Numbered from the stretch's first letter, positions 1-8,790 are shown. The stretch is 64,000 nt of DNA from CAMEON01 sp963643175 (GCA_963643175.1 CAVIJF010000002.1:62001-126000), one strand, 5' to 3'. Translations and numbers: made by a program. Notes: generated by a model from the letters alone, not told the origin.

Positions 1-533
1 GAGTTCGGCTCAGCGGAGCAGTACAGAAGCCCCACTTTTTTGGCATCCGGGAACAGCTCCAGCAGCATATCCCCCTGCTCGTTCAGCGGCGCAAGGTCGG
101 ATGTGCCGGACACATTCCCGCCCACAGTGCCGTTGAAATCCTTCAGGTTCAGCGCCGTGCCGTACTCGGTGACGGACGTGCCGAGAATCGGAATGGTGCT
201 GGTCGCGTTGTACGCCGCCTGCAGGGCAGCGGTCGCGTTCGCCATAATCAGATCCACTTTTTTGGACACAAAGGAATTCACAATGGTGGCGCAGACGGCG
301 CTTTCGCCGGCAGCGTTCTGCGTATCAAACACAACATTGTCCTCGCCCAACTTTTCCTTGAGCGCATCCTGAAAGCCCTTGGTTGCCGCATCCAGCGCAT
401 CGTGCGTGGCAAGCTGGCAGATGCCGACGGTATAGACCTTCTTGGTTTCCCCGCACGAGGCGAAGGACAGCACGGATGAAAGAGCCAGCACAAATGCCAG
501 CACGGTTGCAAGTACGGTTCTGCGGTTCTTCAT
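1..533 (-). CDS. ABC transporter substrate-binding lipoprotein (TrpX-like, PF04392 type), 3' end cut by window edge
   Basis: Only the first 177 codons are present; the gene runs off the left edge. Residues 1-26 form a lipoprotein-type signal peptide (basic MKNRR start, hydrophobic core, Cys about residue 27 in a FASC context). The mature part reads as the first lobe of a periplasmic-binding-protein fold, with features typical of the ABC_sub_bind family: a VGICQLATHDALD strand-turn early, then a MANATAALQAA helix and an IPILGTSVTEYG strand. Known members bind tryptophan or other small ligands and sit with a permease and ATPase, which would lie to the left. The start at 533 has a GGAGGA ribosome-binding site. 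An approximately 330-nt structured leader precedes it. The ligand cannot be read from sequence. Confidence 0.85.
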   Translation of the reverse strand, partial: MKNRRTVLATVLAFVLALSSVLSFASCGETKKVYTVGICQLATHDALDAATKGFQDALKEKLGEDNVVFDTQNAAGESAVCATIVNSFVSKKVDLIMANATAALQAAYNATSTIPILGTSVTEYGTALNLKDFNGTVGGNVSGTSDLAPLNEQGDMLLELFPDAKKVGLLYCSAEPN

Positions 534-861
534 AACTGATTCCTCCGGTATGAATAAAAAATCGGATAGCTTACAGGAAAGACGGGACGGCTGTGGGTCA
601 ACTTGCCGTGCGGCTTTTGCTTTCTCCGGATAAAACAATACCGCACGGATCCGTGATCCATGCGGCAAACGCCCGTTTCATCCTGCCTTTTCGGTAAGGC
701 GAAGGATTTCTGTCAAGCAGGCACCTGTTCATGCGTATCACAAATCGCTTTTACTTCACTGCGGTACAGATAAAAGTAAAAGTAAGAATAGCGATAAAAG
801 CGATTCGCGCGGTTCAGGGCTCTGCCTGCCATGTCACCCGTTCCCCTTTCCTGAAAAAGAT
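534..861 (-). promoter_or_regulatory. Long structured 5' leader with terminator-like hairpin (candidate riboswitch or attenuator)
   Basis: The transcript starting near 861 has about 328 nt before the start codon at 533. It can fold as follows (plus-strand positions). A closing helix pairs 823-829 with 717-723. Inside it an 11-bp stem pairs 795-805 with 743-753. Next comes a hairpin with arms 680-689 and 696-707. Last is a strong hairpin with arms 641-651 and 655-665, followed on the minus strand by the T-rich stretch TATTGTTTTA. The 3' arm of the last hairpin can instead pair with 606-613. I recognise no known riboswitch or T-box consensus. A regulated terminator is inferred, not shown. Confidence 0.5.
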
Positions 862-867
862 GCATTG

Positions 868-896
868 AGTATACCACAGAGTGAGCCGTTTGTCAA
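868..896 (-). promoter_or_regulatory. Sigma-A-type promoter of the substrate-binding protein
   Basis: TTGACA (complement of 891-896) and TATACT (complement of 868-873) are separated by exactly 17 bp. The predicted start, near 861, leaves the long leader described at 534-861. Confidence 0.85.
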
Positions 897-1279
897 GTGG
901 ATTTTGAATTATTTTGAACAGTCTCTTGCAATCTTGTGGATTTACGGCGGCTGTGAACGATTCCGGCGGCTGGCGGGAGGAATTCCGGGTGAAGGCGGGT
1001 GTAGCCCATCCCCGTTTCCGCCGGGAAGGGCGGCGATGGGAAAAAGCCTGTATTTGATGGAGAAAACAAATCGGAGCACCAAAGGAAACCGCGCTGCCGC
1101 AAACTTTTTACATGGCAATTCTGCACATATACGGAGCGGGATTTATATGCATTCCTACAAAAATGGGAAAACCGCAAAAAATCTTGTCAGATTTCCAATT
1201 TTTATCCCTCAAATGGTGTATACTATATGTGAGGGTATCGGTACGGAGCCGTCACAATCTTTGAATCGAGGTGTTTTCC

Positions 1280-1660
1280 ATGCCGTTTTGCTGTCAGTTT
1301 CCGTTTCAGGCATTCCTGGCTGTCGATGGACAGGCTGTTTTCTGCCGGGCACAGCCGTTCCCGGTCGGTGTTGTGGTCATGGAGGGGATTTGTGTCCTCG
1401 CGTTGGCTGCTCTGCTGGTGCTGTCGAAGAATCGGTTGGTGAAGATTCTCAGCGGTTGCGGGTTGGAAATCTGCGCGTGGCAGATATGCAAGGCGGTAGT
1501 CGGTTCCGATGCGCTGCTGACCCGCATTATGACGTGGGTCACGGCAGGCGTGCTGATTATCCTGACGCTTGCCATCGTCAACAGTATCAACTGGCGGCAC
1601 TACGGCGAGGAGGAGACCGACGCGAACCGTCAGAATCCGCCGGATGAGCCGCACCCGTAA
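1280..1660 (+). CDS. Small membrane protein, unknown function
   Basis: A 126-residue frame with GAGGTG six bases before the ATG at 1280. An in-frame GTG at 1271 overlaps the ribosome-binding site and is less likely. Residues about 35-50 and 84-103 are hydrophobic, suggesting two membrane segments, and the tail is acidic and polar. A TATACT box at about 1217 precedes it, without a convincing -35. A minus-strand frame overlaps it but has no start signals. I recognise no family. An alternative start at Met-34 would leave only the two-helix core. The gene is isolated between the substrate-binding protein promoter and the DegV terminator. Moderate confidence that it is real. Confidence 0.5.
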   Translation: MPFCCQFPFQAFLAVDGQAVFCRAQPFPVGVVVMEGICVLALAALLVLSKNRLVKILSGCGLEICAWQICKAVVGSDALLTRIMTWVTAGVLIILTLAIVNSINWRHYGEEETDANRQNPPDEPHP

Positions 1661-1710
1661 TGTGTTCTGTACCCCTCAAAAAAAAACGCAGACATTTGTA
1701 TCGTCTGACG

Positions 1711-1760
1711 AAAAATCCGAATGCGCAATTGCACCATCAGAATAGCGTGGTGAAGCCTAA
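1711..1760. repeat. Degenerate copy of the 48-bp palindromic repeat
   Basis: The core GCGCAATTGCACCATC is identical to the copies at 23494 and 33106. The right arm (GTGGTGAAGCCT) is similar and the left arm has decayed. It lies just downstream of the small membrane protein. Confidence 0.7.
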
Positions 1761-1761
1761 A

Positions 1762-1799
1762 AGAGAACCGATGCCGGCAGCCGCCGGCATCGGTTCTCT
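1762..1799 (-). terminator. Rho-independent terminator of the DegV gene
   Basis: A 17-bp perfect stem (1762-1778 with 1783-1799) and a 4-base loop, followed on the minus strand by TTTT. The stem is symmetric, so it may also stop plus-strand transcription from the small membrane protein gene. Confidence 0.85.
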
Positions 1800-1822
1800 G
1801 TATGCGCAACAATGAGCAATCT

Positions 1823-2689
1823 TTACCGTTCGGTACCGAGGTAGAACAGCGCCAACGTGCCGGGACCGGAATGGGAGCCGACGACACTGCCGGTGAATAC
1901 GATCTGCTCCGGCTGAGGACCGCCCGCCTGCACCACCAGCGCGGCAAGCCGGTCGGCATCCTCGCGGCAGTCGCCCTGACAGATGAACACGGGTGCGGTT
2001 TTATCCATCACGCTGGCGCTGTAATGATCTGCCAACGCCTGAATGCTGTTCCGGCGTCCGCGCACGGTGGACATCTTGATGAGGTGCCCCTCGTTGTCCA
2101 CGTGCAGAATGGGCTTGATCTGCAGCATACCGCCGATCAGTGCCGCCGCCGCGCTGACGCGCCCGCCGCGCTTGAGGTAAACCAGATCATCCACGGTGAA
2201 CCAGTGGCACATATGGAGTTTCATGTCCTCGATGTACTGCGCGACCTCCTCAAGGGAGGCACCCGCCCGCTTCTTCTGCACGGCGAGCCAGACAAGCAGA
2301 CCCTGCCCGGCAGACGCCGCCAGTGTGTCCACCACGACGATTTTGCGGTCGGGGTATTTGGCGGCGGCATCCTCTGCCGCGACACGCCCGTTGTTGCAGG
2401 TGGCGGACAGTCCGGAGGAAAACGCTAAGTACAGGATGTCGGTGCCTTCGGCAAACAGTGCCTCAAAGCTGTCCCTGAACACGGCGGAGGCAACGGCGGA
2501 GGTTTTGGCAATATGCCCCTCGCGCATCAGCTTGTAAAATTCCTTGATGTCCATATCGTCATTGCTGAATTCATGGTCGATGTGGTCAAAACGGAAAGTC
2601 AGCGGCTGGTAGCCGACACCCCACTCGGCAAGCAGGGCAGGGGGAATGTCGGAACCGGAGTCGGTGAACAGAATGTAGTTTTCGCTCAT
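1823..2689 (-). CDS. DegV family fatty-acid-binding protein
   Basis: 288 residues, normal for DegV proteins, which bind a fatty acid and in some Firmicutes hand it to the fatty-acid kinase FakA. The N-terminal ILFTDSGSDIP, the VASAVFRDSFEAL region (usually TSQPS in family members) and SSGLSATCNNGR in the middle mark the family. YLKRGGRVS followed by LLQIKPIL-type residues matches the second domain. No FakA gene is nearby, so a partner is not shown. The start at 2689 was chosen because AAAGGAGA lies just upstream; an in-frame Met 16 codons earlier has no such site. It is a single-gene unit with its own promoter and terminator. Confidence 0.92.
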   Translation of the reverse strand: MSENYILFTDSGSDIPPALLAEWGVGYQPLTFRFDHIDHEFSNDDMDIKEFYKLMREGHIAKTSAVASAVFRDSFEALFAEGTDILYLAFSSGLSATCNNGRVAAEDAAAKYPDRKIVVVDTLAASAGQGLLVWLAVQKKRAGASLEEVAQYIEDMKLHMCHWFTVDDLVYLKRGGRVSAAAALIGGMLQIKPILHVDNEGHLIKMSTVRGRRNSIQALADHYSASVMDKTAPVFICQGDCREDADRLAALVVQAGGPQPEQIVFTGSVVGSHSGPGTLALFYLGTER

Positions 2690-2739
2690 GATCGGTGTCT
2701 CCTTTGTTTTGTGCGTTGTGTTTCCGGGTTGCTGCACTC

Positions 2740-2768
2740 AGTATACCACGGGACGGAATAATTGTCAA
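2740..2768 (-). promoter_or_regulatory. Sigma-A-type promoter of the DegV gene
   Basis: TTGACA (complement of 2763-2768), a 17-bp spacer and TATACT (complement of 2740-2745). Confidence 0.85.
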
Positions 2769-2801
2769 GGGCAGGACGGATTTATTCTCCGGCAGCGGCG
2801 G

Positions 2802-3437
2802 TTACTTTTTTTCGGTTCCGGCTTTCTGCTCCGGTTGTGTCCGTCCGACCAGTGCGAGGTACTCCTCATAGGTCATCAGCATCCGCAGGGCGGCGAGCAG
2901 GGCGCCGGATGTCATACCGCACGGCAGACCGATGCGGCGGCACAGTCCGTCCCGGCGGGCAGAACTGTCGGGACAGCCTGTCAGCCCGTCCCGGAACAGA
3001 TCGGTTTTGGACAGCGGATTGTCCTGCAGACGCGCGGCGGCGGGGGAGCCTGCCTCCACGGCGTAGGGGCGCAGCAGATCACGGAGAATGCTGTCCTCCA
3101 TGCCCTCCACGCCGAGCAGTCCGGCGGCGGAAGGGGCGCTCTTGCGGCGCTCCTTGCCTCGGACGGGCGGAATGTAGACCTGTATCAGGCGGTCGGGCGG
3201 AATCATGCCGGTCAGGTGGGAGCGGATGACCTTTCCCCCGCCGTCGCTGTCCGTCAGCAGAATCAGCGGCGAGATTTCGGACAGGCGGCGTATCAGCAGG
3301 CGCTTCTCCTCCTGCCGGAATATGCCGAATCCGTCCGTTGTAATAATCTGCCCCTCCATGATGTTGGAGAGGCGGATTTTATCGTATTTGCCCTCTACGA
3401 TGACAGGGAAGGGAATGTGCAGTTTATCCTGTCCCAT
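2802..3437 (-). CDS. rnmV: Ribonuclease M5 (5S rRNA maturation)
   Basis: 211 residues with an N-terminal TOPRIM domain. The acidic VEGKYDKIRL motif at residues 12-21 and the LLTDSDGGG motif in the middle supply the metal-binding Glu and Asp residues. The C-terminal half fits the DUF4093 domain of RNase M5, which with ribosomal protein L18 matures 5S rRNA precursors in low-GC Gram-positives. The start at 3437 aligns with the family; longer upstream frames run back into uppP. It begins 2 bp after the uppP stop codon and has only a weak ribosome-binding site, so translational coupling is likely. Confidence 0.9.
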   Translation of the reverse strand: MGQDKLHIPFPVIVEGKYDKIRLSNIMEGQIITTDGFGIFRQEEKRLLIRRLSEISPLILLTDSDGGGKVIRSHLTGMIPPDRLIQVYIPPVRGKERRKSAPSAAGLLGVEGMEDSILRDLLRPYAVEAGSPAAARLQDNPLSKTDLFRDGLTGCPDSSARRDGLCRRIGLPCGMTSGALLAALRMLMTYEEYLALVGRTQPEQKAGTEKK

Positions 3438-3439
3438 AC

Positions 3440-4276
3440 TCAGCGGATCAGGTAGAACCATGCGAGCACCAGCAGTCCCAGCGCGATGCGGTACCAGCCG
3501 AAGGCGGAGAAGGTGTGCTTTTTTACAAAGTCCATGAGGAAGCGGATGGCGGCAAGCGATACGAGAAACGCCGAAACAAAGCCGACTGCCAGCACGCCCC
3601 ATTCCGTCCCGCTCACTGACACGCCGGACGCGATAAACTTGATTGCCTTGATGCCGCTGGCGCCCACCATGGTTGGAATCGCCATGAAGAAGGAGAACTC
3701 CGCCGCCGCCGCACGGGACAGCCCCAGCAGCATGGCGCCCAGAATGGTGGAGCCGGAGCGCGAGGTACCCGGAATCAGCGCCAGCACCTGAAAACAGCCG
3801 ATAAGCAGGGCGGTGCGGTAGCTTATCTGCCCAACCTCGCCGATGCTGGAGGCGTCCTGCGGGCGCAGCTTTTCCAGAAACAGAAACACGATGCCGTACA
3901 CGATCAGGGCGGCGGCGACTACGGTTGCCGTGTGCAGGTGCGCATCCATCCAGTCATCCAGCAGAACGCCGACAACACCGGACGGAATGATGGCAAGGAT
4001 GACCTTCAGCCAGAGTACCCACGTCGCCTTTTTCTCTCCCGCTGATTTGGAGGGGGCAAAGGGGTTGAGCTTACGGAAGAACAGGACGATGACAGCCAGA
4101 ATGGCGCCCAGCTGAATCACAACCTCAAACATACTCCAGAACTCGTCTGAGACGTTCAGCTTAACCAGTTCGTTGAGCAGAATCAGATGCCCGGTGGAGC
4201 TGATGGGGAGCCATTCGGTGATGCCTTCCACAATGCCGAACAGGAGGGATTTCAGCAGTTCAATCAGTGTATTCAT
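3440..4276 (-). CDS. uppP: Undecaprenyl-diphosphatase UppP/BacA
   Basis: 278 residues, a polytopic membrane protein. The catalytic signatures are intact: EGITEWLPISSTGH at residues 17-30 and PGTSRSG at 169-175. The enzyme dephosphorylates undecaprenyl diphosphate to recycle the lipid carrier for peptidoglycan and wall polymers, and overexpression gives bacitracin resistance in known species. Several hydrophobic helices flank both motifs, with a final helix at the C terminus. It is directly upstream of rnmV, an unusual pairing probably reflecting simple co-transcription. Confidence 0.96.
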   Translation of the reverse strand: MNTLIELLKSLLFGIVEGITEWLPISSTGHLILLNELVKLNVSDEFWSMFEVVIQLGAILAVIVLFFRKLNPFAPSKSAGEKKATWVLWLKVILAIIPSGVVGVLLDDWMDAHLHTATVVAAALIVYGIVFLFLEKLRPQDASSIGEVGQISYRTALLIGCFQVLALIPGTSRSGSTILGAMLLGLSRAAAAEFSFFMAIPTMVGASGIKAIKFIASGVSVSGTEWGVLAVGFVSAFLVSLAAIRFLMDFVKKHTFSAFGWYRIALGLLVLAWFYLIR

Positions 4277-4307
4277 GTGCGGTATTCCTTTCCGTATCTG
4301 TGTCTGT

Positions 4308-5588
4308 TCAGTTTCGCCCGATACGCATGATGTCCCCCACCTTTACCGGATGGGGCACCCGCGCCCAGAACACCATTTCCGGGTGGGGAATGCTTGCCCG
4401 GATACAGCCGCACGTGTCGTACAGCTCACCAACAAAGAAGGGCTTGCCGGTCTGCCCCGGCGAAAGAATCTCCGCCCGGTCGGCTGCACGGACACGGTTC
4501 TTTTCCACGAAGCGGTACAGCCGCCCGGATGGCGTGACGGGGGCGACGCCCCGTGCCCGGATGGCGTCCAGTTCCGCCTGTGCCTCGGGTGTGTCGTGTG
4601 CCACCGCCGTGCCGAAGTACGCCTTCTCCTGTATGTAGTGACCGCCCTGAACAAGCTGCGGCTGCTTCATCGGGTCGTCTAGATAGAATCCGGTGGCGTA
4701 CTCCCGGTGCGAGACGCTCTCCAATTCGTTCATCCATGCGGGATCAAAGCGGTAGCCCGCCGGATCGCGCGTGTAGGCGTCCATTGCCATGCGGTACGTG
4801 TTGGTCACGACGGCGGTATAGTAGGCGCTCTTCATGCGCCCTTCGATTTTGAAGGAGTCGATGCCGCTTTCCATCAGTTCCGGGATGTGCTCAATCATGC
4901 ACATATCCCGCGAGGACATGATAAAGGTGCCGAGGTCGGTCTGTTCAATCGGAATCGGGAAATCCGGACGCTTTTCCTCGTACAGCGTATAGTGCCAGCG
5001 GCAGGGCTGGGAGCAGGTACCGCGGTTCCCGTCCCGCCCGTTCATCATGTTGGCGAGCAGGCAGCGCCCGCTGTAAGATACGCACATGGAGCCGTGAATG
5101 AAGGCTTCCAGCTCCACCTCACGCGGCAGGGCGTCCCGGATGGCGCGGATTTCGGTGAAGCGCAGTTCCCGCGCCAGCACCAGCCGCCGTGCACCCAGCG
5201 TTGCGTATGCCCGCGCGGCGGCGGGACTGATGATGCTTGCCTGCGTGGAGATGTGAATCTCCATGTCGGGGAGCATTTCCCGGACGGTTGCCAGTACGCC
5301 GAGATCGGCGACAATCATGGCATCCAGCCGACAGCCGCGCAGACCGTCCAAAAAGCGGTACAGCGCGGGGTACTCATCCGTGCGTGGCATGGTGTTGAGC
5401 GTCAGGTATACCTTGCGCCCCATGCCGTGCGCCAGCTCCACGGCATCGTACAGTTCGGGAATCGTGAAGTTGCCTGCCTGCGAGCGCATACCGAAGCTTT
5501 GTCCGGCGAGGTATACGGCGTCCGCTCCGAACAGAAGGGCGGCTTTGAGTTTTTCCGGGTTTCCGGCAGGGGAGAGTAATTCAGGCAT
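4308..5588 (-). CDS. Peptidase U32 family protein, TrhP/YrrO-like (tRNA wobble-uridine hydroxylation)
   Basis: 426 residues. MPELLSPAGNPEKLKAAL at the N terminus and the central cysteine cluster (GSMCVSYSGRC, then GTCSQPCRWHY) are hallmarks of the U32 family. Members once called collagenases are now known in several bacteria to make 5-hydroxyuridine at the tRNA wobble position, probably as Fe-S proteins. SFKIEGRMKSAYY is also conserved. The start at 5588 is the first Met of the conserved block; AAAGGA lies about 11 bases upstream. It has its own consensus promoter. The tRNA role is by family; subgroup assignment (TrhP1 or TrhP2-like) cannot be made here. Confidence 0.85.
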   Translation of the reverse strand: MPELLSPAGNPEKLKAALLFGADAVYLAGQSFGMRSQAGNFTIPELYDAVELAHGMGRKVYLTLNTMPRTDEYPALYRFLDGLRGCRLDAMIVADLGVLATVREMLPDMEIHISTQASIISPAAARAYATLGARRLVLARELRFTEIRAIRDALPREVELEAFIHGSMCVSYSGRCLLANMMNGRDGNRGTCSQPCRWHYTLYEEKRPDFPIPIEQTDLGTFIMSSRDMCMIEHIPELMESGIDSFKIEGRMKSAYYTAVVTNTYRMAMDAYTRDPAGYRFDPAWMNELESVSHREYATGFYLDDPMKQPQLVQGGHYIQEKAYFGTAVAHDTPEAQAELDAIRARGVAPVTPSGRLYRFVEKNRVRAADRAEILSPGQTGKPFFVGELYDTCGCIRASIPHPEMVFWARVPHPVKVGDIMRIGRN

Positions 5589-5630
5589 GGCGATGCGGGG
5601 TCCTTTCGACAGAGAGTATTCACATGGTGT

Positions 5631-5659
5631 ATTATACAGCACAGACCGGGAAATGTCAA
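5631..5659 (-). promoter_or_regulatory. Sigma-A-type promoter of the U32 gene
   Basis: TTGACA (complement of 5654-5659), 17 bp, TATAAT (complement of 5631-5636). Confidence 0.87.
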
Positions 5660-5677
5660 GGGAAGCGTTTCCCAAGC

Positions 5678-6808
5678 TCAATCGGCAGAGCCGAACACGC
5701 GTCGGATTGCCTCCAGATACCCGTAGCCGTACAGATTGTCCGGCTCCAGATAGGAAGTCTCCGTCCACTCGTTCCAGCTGTTGACCGTAATCAGAGGAAC
5801 GGGCAGGCTGTGGCTGTCCACATATTCCTTTGCCATGCGCAGTGCCTCCTCAAAAGCCGCCGGGTCATTGCCGCGGCAGACCTGCGGGATATACCCCCGG
5901 AAGCGCGGGTTGTTGTCCCAGCCGACGGACACGTGCGGATAGAAGGGAACCGTATAGTCCCGCGTCACCCGCGCCCACTCCGCCTGTACATCGTGCAGGA
6001 TGGCGCGATAGTCTCGGTTCATGTCACAGAAGTGCACGAACTGGTAGTTCGTCAGGCTGTCAAAGCCCAGAAGCGGCAGGATTTCCTTGGTGGACAGCGT
6101 TTTCCGCCCGTCCACACCGGACAGGTTGGAGACGCGCTCGCCCCAGCCGGTCAGCTGCAGCTCCAGCCCCGGATGTCCTGCCCGGACGGTTTCCGCCCGG
6201 AACCAGTCCAGGGCATCACGTGCCTGCTCCACTCCGCCCAGACCGGCAATCAGATTGTCCACGTCGTAAATCATGAACACGGGGCGTCCGTCAATCCGGT
6301 AGTAGTTGGGGCAGGAGAAGTAGCGGTCGATGACGCGATGCGCGACCGTCTCAAATCCGGCGCGGTCCACCTGCCCCAGCCATACCGGGCAGTCCTCCCG
6401 CCAGATGCTGTCGGACAGGCGCGTATCCCACGTGTAGTTGGCGTCGTGGTTTGCCCACATGAGGTAAAACTTCATGCGCCGGTTGTTGGCGGCGCCCAAA
6501 AAGCCCTCATTGAGGCACTGCTCCAGGAAGGGACGCCGGTCGTACCAGTACCAGTCGTAGATGAACACGTTGACGCCATGGGAAAGCGCGGCATCAATCT
6601 GCATTTCCATCACGTGCGGATCCGCCTCATCAACGGGTCCCCACAGCGGCTTTCGGTTCCATACGTAGTCGGCGGGCTTGAGCGGGGCGTTCTGCGCCGC
6701 GCCCAGCACGGTCTGCCACTCTCCGATTCCCTGCTGCCAGAAGATGGAGGTGCGGCTTTCCCGCCCCGTATAGGCAGGCCATATGTAGGCGGCAATATCG
6801 TAATGCAT
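5678..6808 (-). CDS. Glycoside hydrolase family 99-like / WbsX-like protein
   Basis: 376 residues, no signal peptide, so presumably cytoplasmic. It opens directly with the catalytic-type barrel: AAYIWPAY near the start, then VNVFIYDWYWYD at about residue 80, FYLMWANHDA, RPVFMIYDV, and VNSWNEWTETSYLEPD near the C terminus. This set is typical of GH99-like and WbsX-type proteins that act on or near surface polysaccharides; the late W-N-E-W supplies a likely acidic residue. The start at 6808 has GGGAGG upstream. It lies 71 bp after namZ and before the U32 promoter, so it probably ends the namZ transcript. Substrate unknown. Confidence 0.75.
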   Translation of the reverse strand: MHYDIAAYIWPAYTGRESRTSIFWQQGIGEWQTVLGAAQNAPLKPADYVWNRKPLWGPVDEADPHVMEMQIDAALSHGVNVFIYDWYWYDRRPFLEQCLNEGFLGAANNRRMKFYLMWANHDANYTWDTRLSDSIWREDCPVWLGQVDRAGFETVAHRVIDRYFSCPNYYRIDGRPVFMIYDVDNLIAGLGGVEQARDALDWFRAETVRAGHPGLELQLTGWGERVSNLSGVDGRKTLSTKEILPLLGFDSLTNYQFVHFCDMNRDYRAILHDVQAEWARVTRDYTVPFYPHVSVGWDNNPRFRGYIPQVCRGNDPAAFEEALRMAKEYVDSHSLPVPLITVNSWNEWTETSYLEPDNLYGYGYLEAIRRVFGSAD

Positions 6809-6879
6809 GTTGGTATCCTCCCTGTTATTTTGATTTGAAAACTGTTTCTTTGTCCGCAGTATACACCCGGACACGCGGC

Positions 6880-8064
6880 TTACGGATACAGCCGGAACTT
6901 TTCCGTTTCCGCGACAAATGCCCTGCCGTCGGCGTCCCACATGGCGAGCAGCTCGTTGGGCGGCATTCCGGCACGCAGGGCGTGCCCGCCGGTGGACAGG
7001 TCGATGTGCCAGCGTGCGCCGGCAGGCGGGGGCGTGAAGGCAAATCCGTCCGGAAACAGGCGGCGCAGGGTGTCAATCAGGTACACGCCCAGCCTGACCG
7101 CCCGGACGGCGCGGTCATCCAGCACATGGATGTCCACGCCCCGGCAGATTTCTCCGGTGTACTTGCCGAAAGCGGGGCGGAAGAACGTCGGGCTGAAGGC
7201 AAGTCCCGGAAGCTCCAGCGCATTCATCTCATCCGCCAGCCGCTCCGGCTGGATAAACGGGGCACCGATTGTGGTGAAGGGTGTAGTGGTTCCGCGCCCC
7301 TCCGACACGTTGGTGCCGGCCAGCATACAGGTTCCGTTGTAGACCGTCACGGCATCCGGGGAAGGCAGATTGGGACTCGGCTTGACGAATGGCAGTCCCG
7401 TGTCCGCCCAGAGCATGGCGCGGTTGAGTCCGCCGCAGGGAATGACGGTCAGGTCGCAGTGCAGTCCGTATACCTCGTTGCAGTAGCGTGCCAGTTCGCC
7501 CAGCGTCAGACCGTGGCGGATCGGCATCCGCATCAGTCCGATGAAGGATACGCAGTCATCCGCCTGCCGCCCGCCCTCCGTCACCAACCCGCCCAGCGGG
7601 TTGGGACGGTCGAGTACGCACAGCGGCATCCGGTTCGCGGCGCAGGCACGCATGGTGCAGAGCAGCGTGGAGGCGTAGGTGAAGTAGCGCGACCCGACAT
7701 CCTGCATATCGAATACCAGCATATCCAGCTCCCGCAGACTGTCTGTCCGGGGGACATACACCGAGTCGGCACTGTCGGTGTGGGGGGAAAACACCATGTC
7801 CTCAAACAAGGAGTGGGTGTACAGTCCGGTCAGGCTGTCGCGCCCGTCGGACACCTTCTCGCCGGGACCGAGCACCCCGCGCACGCCGTGCTCCGGCGCG
7901 AACAGGCAGGACACCGAAAACAGCCGCGGCAGTGCGTCTACCGTACTGCGCCAGCCGTGGCGGGGGGATATGCCGGACATATTGGAGACAAGCCCCAGCC
8001 GTTTGCCTTCCAGCAGGGGGCGGTATACCGCTTCGGTAACGCGGTCAATGCCGTTCTGAATCAT
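6880..8064 (-). CDS. namZ: Exo-beta-N-acetylmuramidase NamZ-type protein (DUF1343)
   Basis: 394 residues. The DUF1343 signatures are clear: LFAPEHGVRG at 54-63, VFDMQDVGSRYFTY at about 117-130, LDRPNPLGG at about 150, and GTNVSEGRGTTTPF later. NamZ of Bacillus subtilis removes terminal N-acetylmuramic acid from muropeptide fragments during wall recycling. Unlike the secreted Bacillus enzyme, this protein has no signal peptide, so it may act on imported fragments. It sits with other sugar-directed proteins (GH99-like at 5678, TIM-barrel at 9772) and a SanA-like protein, suggesting a wall or glycan recycling group. The function is by family. Confidence 0.88.
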   Translation of the reverse strand: MIQNGIDRVTEAVYRPLLEGKRLGLVSNMSGISPRHGWRSTVDALPRLFSVSCLFAPEHGVRGVLGPGEKVSDGRDSLTGLYTHSLFEDMVFSPHTDSADSVYVPRTDSLRELDMLVFDMQDVGSRYFTYASTLLCTMRACAANRMPLCVLDRPNPLGGLVTEGGRQADDCVSFIGLMRMPIRHGLTLGELARYCNEVYGLHCDLTVIPCGGLNRAMLWADTGLPFVKPSPNLPSPDAVTVYNGTCMLAGTNVSEGRGTTTPFTTIGAPFIQPERLADEMNALELPGLAFSPTFFRPAFGKYTGEICRGVDIHVLDDRAVRAVRLGVYLIDTLRRLFPDGFAFTPPPAGARWHIDLSTGGHALRAGMPPNELLAMWDADGRAFVAETEKFRLYP

Positions 8065-8109
8065 GGCAGGCTCCTTTCCGGGCGGTTGATTTTGCCGGTG
8101 CGCCTCCGC

Positions 8110-8790
8110 TCACGCCCGTCCTGCCGCAAAGAAGTCTTTGAAGCAGGCGAGGGCTTCGCGGGTTTCGCGGCGGAGCCGGTGCGCATAGGGGCGGGTGTCT
8201 GCGGACACGCCGTAGGCGTTCATGCCGATGGTGCGGGCAATGTAAACGGCGCGGTAGAGATGGTACTCCTGCGTGACGACCAGAAGACGGCGGGCACCGA
8301 ATACATCCCGCGCCCGGTTGACGCTCTCAAAGGTCGAGAAGCCCTCATAGTCACAGAGAATCCTGTCCTCCGGCACGCCGAGGCTGAGCGCCAGCTTCCG
8401 CATGGCGGCGACCTCATTGTAGTCGCCGGTGCGGTCGCCGCTCAGAAGGAGCCTTCCGAAGCGTTCCGGGTCGGATAGGTAGACCGTACACCCGATGCGC
8501 ACGCGGTCGGCGAGCATATCGCTGGGCGAGCCGTCCGGACGCAGACCGGCGCCCAAAATCAGCACGCAGTCGAAACGTGCATCGGCGGGCAGGGTGTTCA
8601 GCCGGTCAGGGGGCAGGATGTACGGCGCGGTCACGTCGGTGACGCCGCCGCTGACCGTGCACACCAGCGCGGTTCCGAGTACCGCCAGAACCAGTAAAAA
8701 CGACAGCACGAACCGTGCACGCCACAGCCCACGCCGCGCACCCCGCCCGAGGCGGGCAAGGTGCGTGCCGATCTTCCGTGACAGACGCAT
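8110..8790 (-). CDS. SanA/YdcF-like DUF218 membrane-anchored protein
   Basis: 226 residues. A basic N terminus is followed by one transmembrane helix at about residues 26-46, so the rest probably faces outside. The DUF218 core is present: DCVLILGAGLRPDG, then LLLSGDRTGDYNEVAAMR, then CDYEGFSTFESV and LLVVTQEYHLYRAVYIAR. The family includes SanA of enteric bacteria, linked to vancomycin exclusion and envelope integrity; the biochemical activity is unsettled. It lies 45 bp upstream of namZ in the same direction, consistent with an envelope-related operon. Confidence 0.85.
   Translation of the reverse strand: MRLSRKIGTHLARLGRGARRGLWRARFVLSFLLVLAVLGTALVCTVSGGVTDVTAPYILPPDRLNTLPADARFDCVLILGAGLRPDGSPSDMLADRVRIGCTVYLSDPERFGRLLLSGDRTGDYNEVAAMRKLALSLGVPEDRILCDYEGFSTFESVNRARDVFGARRLLVVTQEYHLYRAVYIARTIGMNAYGVSADTRPYAHRLRRETREALACFKDFFAAGRA

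Noticed and set aside
865..1647. Plus-strand open frame of 260 codons
   Set aside because: Starts inside the promoter of the substrate-binding gene, has no ribosome-binding site, and overlaps the better-supported small membrane protein in another frame.
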